Shown here: positions 36,153-43,727 of the stretch, one piece after another
Position numbering within the stretch: position 1 is the stretch's first letter
Layout: every line of letters begins with the position of its first letter
Source: Fenollaria sporofastidiosus
Lineage (GTDB): Bacteria > Bacillota > Clostridia > Tissierellales > Peptoniphilaceae
Length of the DNA stretch: 64,000 nt
NCBI RefSeq assembly: GCF_943169635.2
Contig: NZ_OW968186.1
Location: 868,001 to 932,000, forward strand
Direction: 5' to 3'
Program-made: the position numbers and the translations under genes
The notes under the pieces: model-generated
What the model saw: only the letters and a program-made list of their open reading frames with translations
Databases searched by the model: none
Told to the model about the DNA's origin: nothing

Positions 36153-36905
36153 ATGAAAAACTTAGAGAGGAAAAAATATAAAAGACTTGGAACAAATTTC
36201 TTAATAATAGTAGTGTTCATCGCTCAAATGCTGATGGTAGCAGGTGTTAGTCACTCGAAATCGTTCGCGGAAGGGGCATATCCACTTGCCTACATCCTAG
36301 ACACGTATTTATTCATATCGCTACTGATTAACCCAATACTGATCTCGTCTCTTGTTAAAAAAGTTATAGAGATTGAAGAAAAAAATAATATGTGGAAGAT
36401 TCAAATTATGCTTGGAGAGAAAGTTAACCACATACTTATAAATAAATTTAAAAATTTATCGTTAAAATTAATTATACTGCAAGCACTTGAAGCTCTATTC
36501 TTTATCTTACTCGCAAGAAAATCAGCAAATTTCAGTATGAGTAGCGAAATGCTCTTAAGATTTGTTCTAGTTAACTTATCAGCTCTGATAATAAATTTAT
36601 TTTTCTTGGGATTTTTTATGATAGTGGAGATGAAGACAAAAAAAGTCTACACTTTATCGTTTATTTCAATAATAGGTGGACTTACAGGTATCATCACCAT
36701 GCTAACATCTAAAGCACTGTCATTTATCAACCCCTTTGCATGGATGGCAAGCCTTTTAAATGTTTCTTATGTGCTAGAAAATGAAAAGTTTATTCAAGTT
36801 CTAAACCCAATAAATTTCTACACATTAATCATTGCTTTTGCATTTTTAGTGCTTATGATAATTTATATAAAGACAATGAAATCATATAATTTATGGAAGG
36901 ACTAG
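36153..36905 (+). CDS. LanE/LanG-type ABC-2 permease (first)
   Basis: A 250-residue protein with six predicted membrane helices, the size and layout of the LanE/LanG permeases of lantibiotic immunity transporters. The segment SFINPFAWMASLLN is family-like. It starts one base after the ATPase stop; AAGCAGG gives only a weak ribosome site, so coupled translation is likely. Codons are AT-rich compared with the pepD operon. No lantibiotic precursor or modification gene is nearby, so this is resistance rather than self-immunity. Confidence 0.8.
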   Translation: MKNLERKKYKRLGTNFLIIVVFIAQMLMVAGVSHSKSFAEGAYPLAYILDTYLFISLLINPILISSLVKKVIEIEEKNNMWKIQIMLGEKVNHILINKFKNLSLKLIILQALEALFFILLARKSANFSMSSEMLLRFVLVNLSALIINLFFLGFFMIVEMKTKKVYTLSFISIIGGLTGIITMLTSKALSFINPFAWMASLLNVSYVLENEKFIQVLNPINFYTLIIAFAFLVLMIIYIKTMKSYNLWKD

Positions 36906-36913
36906 GAGGAAAA

Positions 36914-37618
36914 ATGTTAAAATTAGAATTAAAAAAGATAAAATTTATAAACATATTGCTAGTAAGCCTCATAATACCCTTATTAGCCAACGCTTTTGGA
37001 CTTATAAACTACATGGGTAACAAGGCTTCACTAACGCACGAGTGGCAAAGTCTGTGGGCACAAGTAAGTTTATTCTACTTTTCGTTCTTCTATATACCTT
37101 TAATTGCAATCGTCGTAGCAAGCTTGTGGTCAGTAGAGCACAAGGCAGGACTTAAATTTATAAGACTAAGTCCAAAGAAGAACATATCCTTTGTATTAGC
37201 AAAGATGCTTTTAGCTTTCATTATAGTAAGTCTATGCCAAATATATTTCTTCTTGCTTTTTTATTTAGGAGGAAAATTTATAGCAAATTTTGCGAGTATA
37301 AACTTTAGCATATATATTTACTATATAGCGATGAGCATACTTTTATCACTTCCAATCATAGCAATCTTCAGTGCACTTGCCATAAGGATCAAATCCTTCG
37401 GCATCATAGTTCTTCTCTCTAGTATATTTACAATACTAGGCTTGGGAACTGCGTATAGGGCACTCAAAATAGTTGGACTAAGCTTTTTGGCAATCGAGTC
37501 AAACAACTTAAGGTTTATAAATGCTCATGATTTAAGCTTATTAGTAGTCTTTGCAGCTGCGGAGATCTTGATATCCTTGTATCTATCTAAGAAAATTTTA
37601 AAATACGAAAATAAATAA
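36914..37618 (+). CDS. LanE/LanG-type ABC-2 permease (second)
   Basis: A 234-residue protein with six membrane helices, starting MLKLELKKIKFINILL and carrying WSVEHKAGLKFIRLSP in the first cytoplasmic loop, which is typical of ABC-2 permeases of the BcrB/EpiG kind. It pairs with the preceding permease. AGGAGG is four bases before the chosen ATG; a longer frame reaching into the upstream gene was rejected. A terminator follows. Confidence 0.8.
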   Translation: MLKLELKKIKFINILLVSLIIPLLANAFGLINYMGNKASLTHEWQSLWAQVSLFYFSFFYIPLIAIVVASLWSVEHKAGLKFIRLSPKKNISFVLAKMLLAFIIVSLCQIYFFLLFYLGGKFIANFASINFSIYIYYIAMSILLSLPIIAIFSALAIRIKSFGIIVLLSSIFTILGLGTAYRALKIVGLSFLAIESNNLRFINAHDLSLLVVFAAAEILISLYLSKKILKYENK

Positions 37619-37622
37619 TATC

Positions 37623-37663
37623 AAGGGGCACAATCATATAAATTGATATGTGCCTTCTTTTTT
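37623..37663 (+). terminator. Terminator after the LanFEG-type operon
   Basis: Stem GGCACA / TGTGCC (extended outward by AAG/CTT with bulged G) and a partly paired interior ATCA/TGAT, followed by C and six or more T. Confidence 0.7.
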
Positions 37664-37668
37664 ATTTG

Positions 37669-37677
37669 TGCTATAAT
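37669..37677 (+). promoter_or_regulatory. Extended -10 promoter of the hydrolase gene
   Basis: TGCTATAAT is an extended -10 element 21 bases before the ATG. It lies directly after the preceding terminator, and no good -35 box is visible. Confidence 0.6.
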
Positions 37678-37698
37678 ATAGTCAAGAAAGGAGTCAGT

Positions 37699-38439
37699 AT
37701 GAACTACATTACTTACGGCGATAAAAACAATAAGTCCTTAGTCTTTATTCACGGTCTTGCATCGACTGCGAAGCTATGCTTTGGAGCACTTTTGCCATAT
37801 TTAAGTGATTATTACGTTGTTTTATGTGAGCTTGACTGTCATTATGATGAAAGTGACAAAGATATCTTCTCCATGAAGGAGTGCATAGAGAGAATCGAAG
37901 ATTATATTGTGAAAAATTTATCTGGCGAAGTTTATGGTCTGTGCGGCTTTTCGATGGGAGCGACCATGGCTGTAGATCTTATTACAAGGGGCAAAATAAG
38001 GGCTCAAAGGCTTATACTTGATGCCGCCATCACTATAGAGATGGGTCTTATGGCAAAGCCGTTCGCCTATGCATTTGCTATAGGTACTGATAGGATCAAA
38101 AAGGGAAAGTTCATACCAAAGTTTATGCTTGACTACTTTATGGGCAAGGGCAACGACAGCGTGAGTGAAATGATGTATGCAAATATCACTAAGAAGACTA
38201 TATTAGACGCATGCAAGAGTCTGTATCACTACCAAGTATCAGATGAGCTTAAAAATTACACTAAGCCTGTTTTGTTTTTAAGGGGTAGTGAAGAGGCGGT
38301 GCCGAAGAAGAGTGAGGAGGTCCTAGCGCAATACTTACCACAGATGGAGAGTATGATCATAGAAGGCAAGGGACATGGCCAATTCTTGCACGAAGAGCCA
38401 CAAGAGTATGCAAAGAAATTATTAGACTTTCTTAAGTAA
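37699..38439 (+). CDS. Alpha/beta hydrolase
   Basis: A 246-residue protein of the alpha/beta hydrolase fold. The oxyanion segment VFIHGLASTAK, nucleophile elbow GLCGFSMGAT (Ser), and the late GKGHGQFLHEE providing the catalytic histidine are all present. The cap region (residues about 120-180) is short. The substrate is not predictable; esterase, lipase-like or peptidase activity is possible. The start is the ATG behind AAAGGAG; an extension of 17 codons upstream runs through the promoter and was rejected. Confidence 0.85.
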   Translation: MNYITYGDKNNKSLVFIHGLASTAKLCFGALLPYLSDYYVVLCELDCHYDESDKDIFSMKECIERIEDYIVKNLSGEVYGLCGFSMGATMAVDLITRGKIRAQRLILDAAITIEMGLMAKPFAYAFAIGTDRIKKGKFIPKFMLDYFMGKGNDSVSEMMYANITKKTILDACKSLYHYQVSDELKNYTKPVLFLRGSEEAVPKKSEEVLAQYLPQMESMIIEGKGHGQFLHEEPQEYAKKLLDFLK

Positions 38440-38462
38440 GACAAGTTAATCTATATATAAAG

Positions 38463-38491
38463 AAATGCACCTCATATGAAGTGCATTTTTC
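38463..38491 (+). terminator. Terminator between the hydrolase and araC genes
   Basis: Stem AAATGCAC / GTGCATTT with a mostly self-complementary centre (TCATATGA) and T-run on the plus strand; the A-rich 5' side could also serve the convergent araC gene. Confidence 0.8.
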
Positions 38492-38499
38492 ATTATTAT

Positions 38500-39447
38500 T
38501 TAATTTTTGATTTTCATAAGTTGCGATGGAAGGCAGCCTTTGTATCTCTTATAAAGCGTTGTGAACCTACTTTGTGATGAGTAGCCAACAGACTTTGCTA
38601 TGGACTTAGCGTCAAGGTCGGTTGTTAGTATTAGGTTCTCCGCTACATTCATCCTTTTTCTTTGTGTGAACTCAGTTATACTCATGCCGTACTTCTTCTT
38701 AAAAGTGTACTTAAGCTTGGTTGGGCTCATCATGGCGATCTTTGAAAGAAGCTCCTCCTTAAAGTTCATAGAGAAGTGATCCTCTATATACTTTGCTACG
38801 TTAGTGATGGATCTGTCATCATCTGGTGCTAGCTTTACATCTCCTTTTTCATCAGCTAAGGCACTAAGCGAGATGGCTATCCATTCCTTAGCTTTTTCTT
38901 CGAAGAATACTTTTGCGCTATCTTCGTCAAGCTTGCACTTAAGTATCTCCGTCGCTATCTTTTCAATCTTTTTAGCTACCATTCCCTTAGTCTCTACAAA
39001 GGTGGAAGGGATTTTTGTTTTATTAAGATTATTCGTCTTATAAAAATCATCATCAAGGAAGCCCTCTTTAATCTTTAAGCTCACAGCACTATATCTAGAG
39101 TTCTTGTGCAAGACATACTTAGACACAGGCCTTGACCTATCCATTATATATATAGTTCTTGGCTCAACCACTTGATAAGGGTAGAAAGTTTCGCCCGAGG
39201 CAGATATGATGAAAGTCGACGATATACAGTAGTGCATTGAGACATCAGGTGCGTCCTTATATACGATGTCATCAAGCATCTTCAAATCATGAATATCAAA
39301 GATAAAGTCATCACTTTCGTAGAACCAGTAGTAGCCCTTAATATTTTCTTTGTTTATTAGATATGTTTCGCCAAGCCTTGGGAATTGTTTAGGACTTTCG
39401 ATTTTTTCACTGACATAGGATTGGATTAAGTTTTTAAAAGTATTCAT
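38500..39447 (-). CDS. AraC-family transcriptional regulator
   Basis: A 315-residue regulator. The C-terminal 100 residues form the double helix-turn-helix: KEELLSKIAMMSPTKLKYTF, then KKYGMSITEFTQRKRMN, and SIAKSVGYSSQSRFTTLYKR. The N-terminal part (about 1-200) is a PchR-like sensor with no recognised ligand motif. The start chosen is the ATG preceded by GGAGATGAAGCT; a TTG ten codons earlier has no ribosome site. PchR relatives often answer to siderophores, but here no target gene is adjacent, so the ligand is open. Confidence 0.85.
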   Translation of the reverse strand: MNTFKNLIQSYVSEKIESPKQFPRLGETYLINKENIKGYYWFYESDDFIFDIHDLKMLDDIVYKDAPDVSMHYCISSTFIISASGETFYPYQVVEPRTIYIMDRSRPVSKYVLHKNSRYSAVSLKIKEGFLDDDFYKTNNLNKTKIPSTFVETKGMVAKKIEKIATEILKCKLDEDSAKVFFEEKAKEWIAISLSALADEKGDVKLAPDDDRSITNVAKYIEDHFSMNFKEELLSKIAMMSPTKLKYTFKKKYGMSITEFTQRKRMNVAENLILTTDLDAKSIAKSVGYSSQSRFTTLYKRYKGCLPSQLMKIKN

Positions 39448-39642
39448 AGCTTCATCTCCACTATCACAATTAGACAATATATCAGAATGATATATGCGTG
39501 TAAATATATTGTAGCACAGTTTGAAGCCTTGTACAATAGATATTGATAAAAAACTTAGTAATAAGTAAGAAAAAGTTTATTTGCACTAAACTTTGTTAAT
39601 ATATGTCTGAATAAGATAGTAGATATATGCCCCGCATAAAAA

Positions 39643-39666
39643 ATGCACTCCAAGTATGAAGTGCAT
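39643..39666 (-). terminator. Terminator of the AI-2E-family gene (reverse strand)
   Basis: Inverted repeat ATGCACT (39643-39649) and AGTGCAT (39660-39666). On the reverse strand the hairpin is followed by six T (plus-strand A-run before it). Confidence 0.8.
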
Positions 39667-39675
39667 CCTTATATA

Positions 39676-40818
39676 TTATTTCGTTTTTATATCTATACCT
39701 TTTTTCTTAAGCTGCTTGTTCTTGTATATAGTAAGCAGTGTATATATAGTCGAGAACAGTGGTACAAAGAGTATCATACCTATGACACCGAAGAGCGCAC
39801 CGCCTACAGTGATAGCGACTATGACAAACATCGGAGGTAAACCTACCTTGTTACCAACTATACGTGGGTAAGTGACGTTGCCGTCAAACTGTTGCAAGCA
39901 TAACATAAAGACCACAAACATCAAAGCCTTAAATGGCGATTGAAGTAGTATTAGAAGTGCGCCAGTTATGACACCGATGTAGGCTCCTAGTATTGGCACC
40001 AAGGCACCAAGACCTACGATGATGGATATCGCAGGAGCAAATGGGAACTTAAATATCAGCATGCCAACAAAGCACATTGAACCAAGAGCAAGAGCCTCAA
40101 TGAATTGTCCTGTGAAGAAGTTGTAGAAGTTGTCAAAAACTATCTCCCCAAATCTAACAAACTTATCAGCCAAGCTTTCAGAGAAGGCAGAGTATAGTAG
40201 CTCCTTCGTCTTTCTAGATAAGTCTTCCTTAGATAGCAGCGCATATATTGCAAAGGTGAAGCCCATAAACACAGCAAATAAAGTGTTTAATACCGAGCCG
40301 ACCCTTTTAACAACAGTGTTGAATAGGTCCGCGTTTGCATTTTTAAAGTAGTTCATAAGAGCTCTCTGTGCACTGTCGATGTTGAGCTTAGAGAAGAATT
40401 CGCGGATGTTCTCTTCGTACTCCTTAAGTATAGGCAGCTTAACAAGTTGATCTTCAAACTCAGGAAGCTTTTCTGCAACACTAATAAGGGACTCTTGCAC
40501 ACGAGGCGCAACGATGTAGCCAAGTAGGAACATAACGCCGATGAGTATGCATATAGTTAGGAGCATGGATATACCGCGTTTGAAACCAATTTTCTTTGGT
40601 CTCCACTTGCCAAAAATTTTCTCCTCAAACAGTTTAAGCGGTATATTAAGTATGAAGGCAGCAAAGCCACCTGCCAAGAACGGCGTGATGATGCTTAAGA
40701 AGAAGTTTAAGTGCGACCACAAAGACTTCAAATTCGAAAGCGCCACATACAAAATGACACCGAATGCAACTATCTTTAAATAAAAGAACAACGATTTTTT
40801 ACTGTATTTCTCGTCCAT
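39676..40818 (-). CDS. AI-2E family (PerM/YtvI-like) membrane protein
   Basis: A 380-residue protein with about seven to eight membrane helices: an N-terminal pair, a soluble region with an amphipathic stretch (about 100-190), and a C-terminal helical bundle. Signatures of the family are PFLAGGFAAFILNIPLK and, near the end, GGALFGVIGMILFVPLFST. Members export diverse small molecules or act as Na+/H+ antiporters, so the substrate cannot be told. It has its own promoter (40842-40870) and terminator. Confidence 0.85.
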   Translation of the reverse strand: MDEKYSKKSLFFYLKIVAFGVILYVALSNLKSLWSHLNFFLSIITPFLAGGFAAFILNIPLKLFEEKIFGKWRPKKIGFKRGISMLLTICILIGVMFLLGYIVAPRVQESLISVAEKLPEFEDQLVKLPILKEYEENIREFFSKLNIDSAQRALMNYFKNANADLFNTVVKRVGSVLNTLFAVFMGFTFAIYALLSKEDLSRKTKELLYSAFSESLADKFVRFGEIVFDNFYNFFTGQFIEALALGSMCFVGMLIFKFPFAPAISIIVGLGALVPILGAYIGVITGALLILLQSPFKALMFVVFMLCLQQFDGNVTYPRIVGNKVGLPPMFVIVAITVGGALFGVIGMILFVPLFSTIYTLLTIYKNKQLKKKGIDIKTK

Positions 40819-40841
40819 AAATAAGCCCCCTTCTTAATTTA

Positions 40842-40870
40842 ATTATACAATAGACAAAAATTTTATTCAA
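40842..40870 (-). promoter_or_regulatory. Promoter of the AI-2E-family gene
   Basis: On the reverse strand: TTGAAT (plus 40865-40870), 17-base spacer, TATAAT (plus 40842-40847). The gene starts 24 bases downstream behind GAAGGGGG. Confidence 0.75.
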
Positions 40871-40883
40871 CATAAAAGTAAAA

Positions 40884-40938
40884 TTTACATAAATTTTACA
40901 AGAACTTAAGCGTAAAAACACATGATATGACTTATAAT
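40884..40938 (+). promoter_or_regulatory. Direct-repeat box and -10 element before the 30-residue ORF
   Basis: TTTACA (40884), TTTACA (40895) and TTAAGC (40906) recur at an exact 11-base pitch, as in PhoP/OmpR-type operators. TATAAT lies at 40933-40938 with no -35 consensus, which is typical of activated promoters. The box lies between two divergent promoters and could serve either. Confidence 0.45.
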
Positions 40939-40980
40939 ATACTTGTAGAAATTTTTAAATCAATAAAAGGAGTGTGTTCA

Positions 40981-41073
40981 ATGAGATTAATGTCACTAGC
41001 ATTTTCACTTATTAAGTATCCGAATATTTATAAGAATGCGGATAAAATACACTTCAAAAAACCTCCAAATTAA
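40981..41073 (+). CDS. Free-standing 30-residue protein of unknown function
   Basis: An ATG behind AAAAGGAGTGTGTTCA opens a 30-codon frame. The peptide begins MRLMSLAFSLIKYP (hydrophobic, amphipathic) and ends in a basic tail, KIHFKKPPN. It has its own -10 element upstream and its own terminator 11 bases downstream, so it looks like a complete small gene and not a remnant. It does not match a family I recognise. It could be a membrane-associated small protein, a signalling peptide or a leader. The gap 40819-41273 otherwise holds the regulatory elements listed here. Confidence 0.5.
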   Translation: MRLMSLAFSLIKYPNIYKNADKIHFKKPPN

Positions 41074-41084
41074 TATTTAAGCAG

Positions 41085-41116
41085 AAAGATAGGCTCGTTG
41101 AGAGTCTATCTTTTTT
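41085..41116 (+). terminator. Terminator after the 30-residue ORF
   Basis: An 11-bp stem AAAGATAGGCT / AGTCTATCTTT (one G-U) with a short loop CGTTGAG and six T. Confidence 0.85.
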
Positions 41117-41190
41117 ACTCATTATATCATGAGCAGTAAATATGAACTTTTTTAATTTGTGGTGTGTTGCACTTGTTATTATAAATTATC

Positions 41191-41244
41191 TTGACAAAAA
41201 AAATGAAAAGTGATAATATAATTATCAAAGATAATCTAATTATC
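41191..41244 (+). promoter_or_regulatory. Promoter and twin TetR-type operator
   Basis: TTGACA (41191-41196) is followed by GATAATATAATTATC (41212-41226) and GATAATCTAATTATC (41230-41244), two inverted repeats with identical 6-base arms (GATAAT/ATTATC) and 3-base centres, 18 bases apart. They cover the -10 region, where TATAAT lies at 41217-41222 inside the first repeat. This is the layout of an autorepressed tetR-type gene. Confidence 0.7.
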
Positions 41245-41273
41245 AAAACTTGAAAAATGAGAGGAGAAAATAC

Positions 41274-41912
41274 ATGTCATATTGCTCTGATATAACGAAA
41301 AATAGAATTTTAGAATGCGCGAAAGAGGAGTTTTTAGATAAGGGCTTTGAGAAAGCACAGGTAGCTGAAATTGCTAAATTGGCAAATGTAACTACAGGAG
41401 CGATTTATCGTCATTTCAAAAACAAGGAAGCATTATTTTTTGCTCTAATTGAAGAGGAATATAATTATACGCTAGCTATTGTTTCTGATGTTGAAAAAAG
41501 GAGTGAACATAAAACTATTCAAATAGAATCTGATTCAGTCGATGATGAAGCGATTATAGAAAATTTATTTCTGGAAACAATGCTATTTGTTGATTATATG
41601 TATGCACATTTTGATAACTTTAAGCTGATCTTTGCATGTAGCAAAGGGTCTAAAGTGGAAAACTTTATTGAGGATATTACTGAAAGATATACAGCTAAAA
41701 ACATGAAGCTTATTCATTTTAATGCTAAACAAGAGCAAATCAACACAGAAATTAAAGAGTTTGAAGTTCATGTTATTACAAAAGGATATATCACATCCTT
41801 ATGCGAGTGCGTTCTTCACGATATACCACATGATAATGTTAGTGAATATATTAGAAGCATTGTTGTTTTTCAATATTATGGTTGGCAAGGTTTAATGAAG
41901 AAATACAATTAA
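41274..41912 (+). CDS. TetR/AcrR-family repressor of the ABC/ECF cluster
   Basis: A 212-residue regulator. The N-terminal helix-turn-helix reads KNRILECAKEEFLDKGFEKA, then VAEIAKLANVTTGAIYRHF and KNKEALFFALIEE. The C-terminal ligand domain is not assignable. The start was set at the ATG with GAGGAG seven bases upstream; a TTG eight codons earlier was rejected. Paired palindromes in its own promoter suggest autorepression. It is transcribed towards the two ABC proteins and the ECF module that it probably controls. Confidence 0.88.
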   Translation: MSYCSDITKNRILECAKEEFLDKGFEKAQVAEIAKLANVTTGAIYRHFKNKEALFFALIEEEYNYTLAIVSDVEKRSEHKTIQIESDSVDDEAIIENLFLETMLFVDYMYAHFDNFKLIFACSKGSKVENFIEDITERYTAKNMKLIHFNAKQEQINTEIKEFEVHVITKGYITSLCECVLHDIPHDNVSEYIRSIVVFQYYGWQGLMKKYN

Positions 41913-41930
41913 TAATTTTTAGCCTTGAGG

Positions 41931-41944
41931 TTAGCGAACGCTAA
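41931..41944 (+). promoter_or_regulatory. TTAGCGAACGCTAA palindrome before the ABC/ECF genes
   Basis: Arms TTAGCG/CGCTAA with central AA. It shares TTAGC-N4-GCTAA with the two operator palindromes of the iron locus (2007-2040). It sits between a weak -35-like TTGAGG (41925) and TAATTG (41947), so a bound protein would block a promoter inside the cluster. Confidence 0.5.
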
Positions 41945-41975
41945 CTTAATTGTCGAATGAAGGGAGGCTTTATTC

Positions 41976-43727
41976 TTGGAAAATAAAAATAAAAGTGCTA
42001 TTTCAGAGTTATTTAAATATGCTGGTAGCGAGAAAATACAATTATACAAATCAATTTTGTTAGCGATCATAGGGGAAGTATTTGGAATGATTCCCTTTTT
42101 AGCCATAGCTAAAATGATAGAAAAAATTTATCAGTCAGATCTGTCATTTCAAACAGTGCTTTCTATAACTCTTGTAGCTTTAGGTGGACAAATTTTAAAA
42201 GGCATTTTCACTTTGTATTCAACAATGACTTCACACAAAGCAACATTTCACATTTTGAAAAATATAAGAAGCTTAGTTGCAGAAAAAATGTTAAGAGTAC
42301 CTATGGGGGTAATGATAGATACTCCCATAGGCAAATTTAAGAATTTAATTGTAGATATAGTATCGAAGTTAGAGGATTCAATGGCACATTTTATGCCGGA
42401 GATAACATCGAGTATAGTATCTCCTGTTTTATTTTTAGTTTTAATTTTTGTTTTGGACTATAGGATGGGCTTGGCTTCGTTACTTACAATTCCTTTGGGA
42501 ATGCTTGGATATATAGGGATGATGAAAGATTATGAGTCTAGAAGCAAAACTTATACTACAGCTCAAAATAATATGAATAGCACATTGGTTGAATATGTTA
42601 ATGGCATTGAGGTTATAAAAGCTTTTAATCATAGTACATCTTCATATGAAAAATTTACGAGTGCAATTCAATTTTTCCATGATAGTACCCTTGCTTGGTG
42701 GAAACAAAGCTGGTTATGGTCAGCATTTGTTCAAGCGGTTATGCCGTCAACACTTTTAGGCACTTTGCCAGTTGGTGCATATTTATATATGAATTCTCAA
42801 ATATCTCTATCAAATTTCATTGTGTGTATTATCTTACCTATCGGCTTTATTGCGCATTTAATGAAAATCGGAAAGTATTCGGAGCAATTCAGTATGGTTA
42901 AGGCGAGTTTAGATGTGATAGATGAATTTTTATCGAAAGATGAACTTAAAAGACCAACAGAGAGAGTAGTTCTTGATAATACGCTGTATCGTTTTGAAAA
43001 TGTTTCGTTTGCTTATGATAAAGAACTTGTATTAAAGAATATCAGTTTTGAATTAAAACCAAATACAGTAACGGCACTGGTTGGCAGCTCAGGATCCGGA
43101 AAATCAACTATAGCAAAGTTAATGGCTGGCTTTTGGGATCCAACAGCAGGTAAGATAATTTATGGCGGTAAAAAAATTTCTGAAATTCCATTTGAACAGC
43201 TAACAAGTGAGATAAGCTATGTTGCTCAAGATAATTTTTTATTTAATACAAGCATAAAAGAAAATATTAAAATGGGAAATCCAAATGCAAGTGATGATGA
43301 AATCATTGAAGCTGCAAAAGCAGCATCTTGCCACAATTTCATTATGGAACTTGAAGATGGATATGACACAAAAGTCGGTGATGCAGGAGGTTCTTTGTCT
43401 GGTGGAGAAAGGCAAAGAATTACGATTGCAAGAGCCATGTTAAAACAAGCTAAAGTCATTATTTTAGATGAAGCAACGGCTTTTGCAGACCCTGAGAATG
43501 AGTATTTGATTCAAAGTGCAATCAACAATCTTATTAAAGGAAAGACTCTTATCGTGGTCGCTCACAGACTATCTACTATTAGAAATGCTGATACAATCCT
43601 TGTTATGAAAGATGGGGAAATTGTAGAGAATGGAACTCATGATAATCTTGTAAAAAAAGATGGAGTATATGCTTCCTTGTGGAAAAATTATGTGGGCGGA
43701 TTAGATGATGAAAAGGAGGCGATTTAA
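41976..43727 (+). CDS. ABC transporter, exporter fold (YbtP/IrtA-like), subunit 1
   Basis: A 583-residue half-transporter: six membrane helices (about 1-310) fused to an ATPase domain with Walker A GSSGSGKST, signature LSGGERQR, Walker B VIILDEATAFADPEN and switch His (VVAHRLST). The fold is that of exporters, but heterodimers of this kind beside ECF genes resemble the siderophore importers YbtPQ and IrtAB. It pairs with the next gene, which begins on the following base. The start is TTG, with GGGAGG eight bases upstream. Codons are AT-rich (TTA, AAT, GAT). Confidence 0.85.
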   Translation: MENKNKSAISELFKYAGSEKIQLYKSILLAIIGEVFGMIPFLAIAKMIEKIYQSDLSFQTVLSITLVALGGQILKGIFTLYSTMTSHKATFHILKNIRSLVAEKMLRVPMGVMIDTPIGKFKNLIVDIVSKLEDSMAHFMPEITSSIVSPVLFLVLIFVLDYRMGLASLLTIPLGMLGYIGMMKDYESRSKTYTTAQNNMNSTLVEYVNGIEVIKAFNHSTSSYEKFTSAIQFFHDSTLAWWKQSWLWSAFVQAVMPSTLLGTLPVGAYLYMNSQISLSNFIVCIILPIGFIAHLMKIGKYSEQFSMVKASLDVIDEFLSKDELKRPTERVVLDNTLYRFENVSFAYDKELVLKNISFELKPNTVTALVGSSGSGKSTIAKLMAGFWDPTAGKIIYGGKKISEIPFEQLTSEISYVAQDNFLFNTSIKENIKMGNPNASDDEIIEAAKAASCHNFIMELEDGYDTKVGDAGGSLSGGERQRITIARAMLKQAKVIILDEATAFADPENEYLIQSAINNLIKGKTLIVVAHRLSTIRNADTILVMKDGEIVENGTHDNLVKKDGVYASLWKNYVGGLDDEKEAI

